From: Desulfobacterales bacterium
Lineage (GTDB): Bacteria > Desulfobacterota > Desulfobacteria > Desulfobacterales > DAOWNP01
Reading direction: 5' to 3'
DNA: 5,398 nucleotides
NCBI GenBank assembly: GCA_030149595.1
Contig: JASFBI010000161.1
Span: forward strand, 1 to 5,398
The position numbers were made by a program, and so were the translations under genes. Shown here one piece after another: positions 5,315-5,398 of this stretch. Position 1 is the first letter of the stretch. Each line of letters opens with the position of its first letter. The notes under the pieces were generated by a model. The model had not been told where the DNA came from, searched no databases, and worked only from the letters and a program-made list of their open reading frames with translations.

Positions 5315-5398
5315 ATGTTATTCAGGAAAATAATAAATTATTGTTTTTTCTTTTCTTTCTTTTTCTTTTTTTATTGTATCAACTCTTATTCTGGAATG
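5315..5398 (+). CDS. Start of a secreted protein, possible third cargo protein (partial, 3' end outside window)
   Basis: An ATG at 5315 opens a frame that stays open for all 28 remaining codons. It encodes a typical signal peptide: Arg4-Lys5, a core with a run of Phe at 11-19, then a polar stretch ending NSYS. A GTGA (5304-5307) seven bases upstream is a weak ribosome site. The likely mature start, Gly-Met at 27-28, resembles the Gln-Met and Glu-Met that begin the mature parts of the proteins at 1621 and 2441. If so, this is a third member of that set. Only the signal region is visible, so identity is unproven, and the frame could be chance in a T-rich stretch. Confidence 0.5.
   Translation, partial: MLFRKIINYCFFFSFFFFFYCINSYSGM

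Overview
The window is AT-rich (roughly 30% G+C by eye, with many ATA, TTA and AAA codons). It encodes proteins with Sec signal peptides, an outer-membrane beta-barrel ending in Phe and an RND-type permease. This points to a low-GC Gram-negative (diderm) bacterium. The sequence alone does not place it further. All convincing genes are on the + strand, and no RNA gene, CRISPR array or insertion sequence was seen.

Layout: (1) 1-1294 is the C-terminal half of an RND/MMPL-type inner-membrane exporter whose 5' part lies outside the window. (2) 1295-1620 is a 326-base gap with a long imperfect hairpin, a possible promoter and a small stem-loop near the next start. (3) 1621-2364 and 2441-3151 encode two secreted proteins, each with a 22-residue signal peptide followed by the same short motif at the same residue numbers (L27, L32-S33, V/I35, G37). 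I assign them tentatively to the DUF6160-like class. (4) 3270-4019 encodes a C39-type cysteine peptidase with an intact Gln/Cys/His/Asp set. (5) 4046-5242 encodes an outer-membrane protein with a signal peptide, a linker, a perfect three-heptad coiled coil and a C-terminal beta-barrel. (6) From 5315 to the window edge a further secreted protein appears to begin.

The C39 peptidase plus coiled-coil beta-barrel pair is the arrangement of FapD and FapF in the Pseudomonas functional-amyloid (Fap) secretion system. Here it sits directly downstream of two small exported proteins that lack visible amyloid repeats. My main hypothesis is a Fap-like secretion module with different cargo. The cargo would be exported to the periplasm by Sec, matured or handled by the C39 enzyme, and passed through the FapF-like pore. 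In support, the shared cargo motif matches the double-glycine leader consensus recognised by C39 peptidases (Leu at -12, Leu at -7, Ile/Val at -4, Gly at -2), except that the last position is Gln or Thr instead of Gly. The partial gene at the right edge begins its likely mature part with the same x-Met start, so it may be a third cargo protein. FapA, FapB, FapC and FapE equivalents are not visible here, and function and cargo remain inference.
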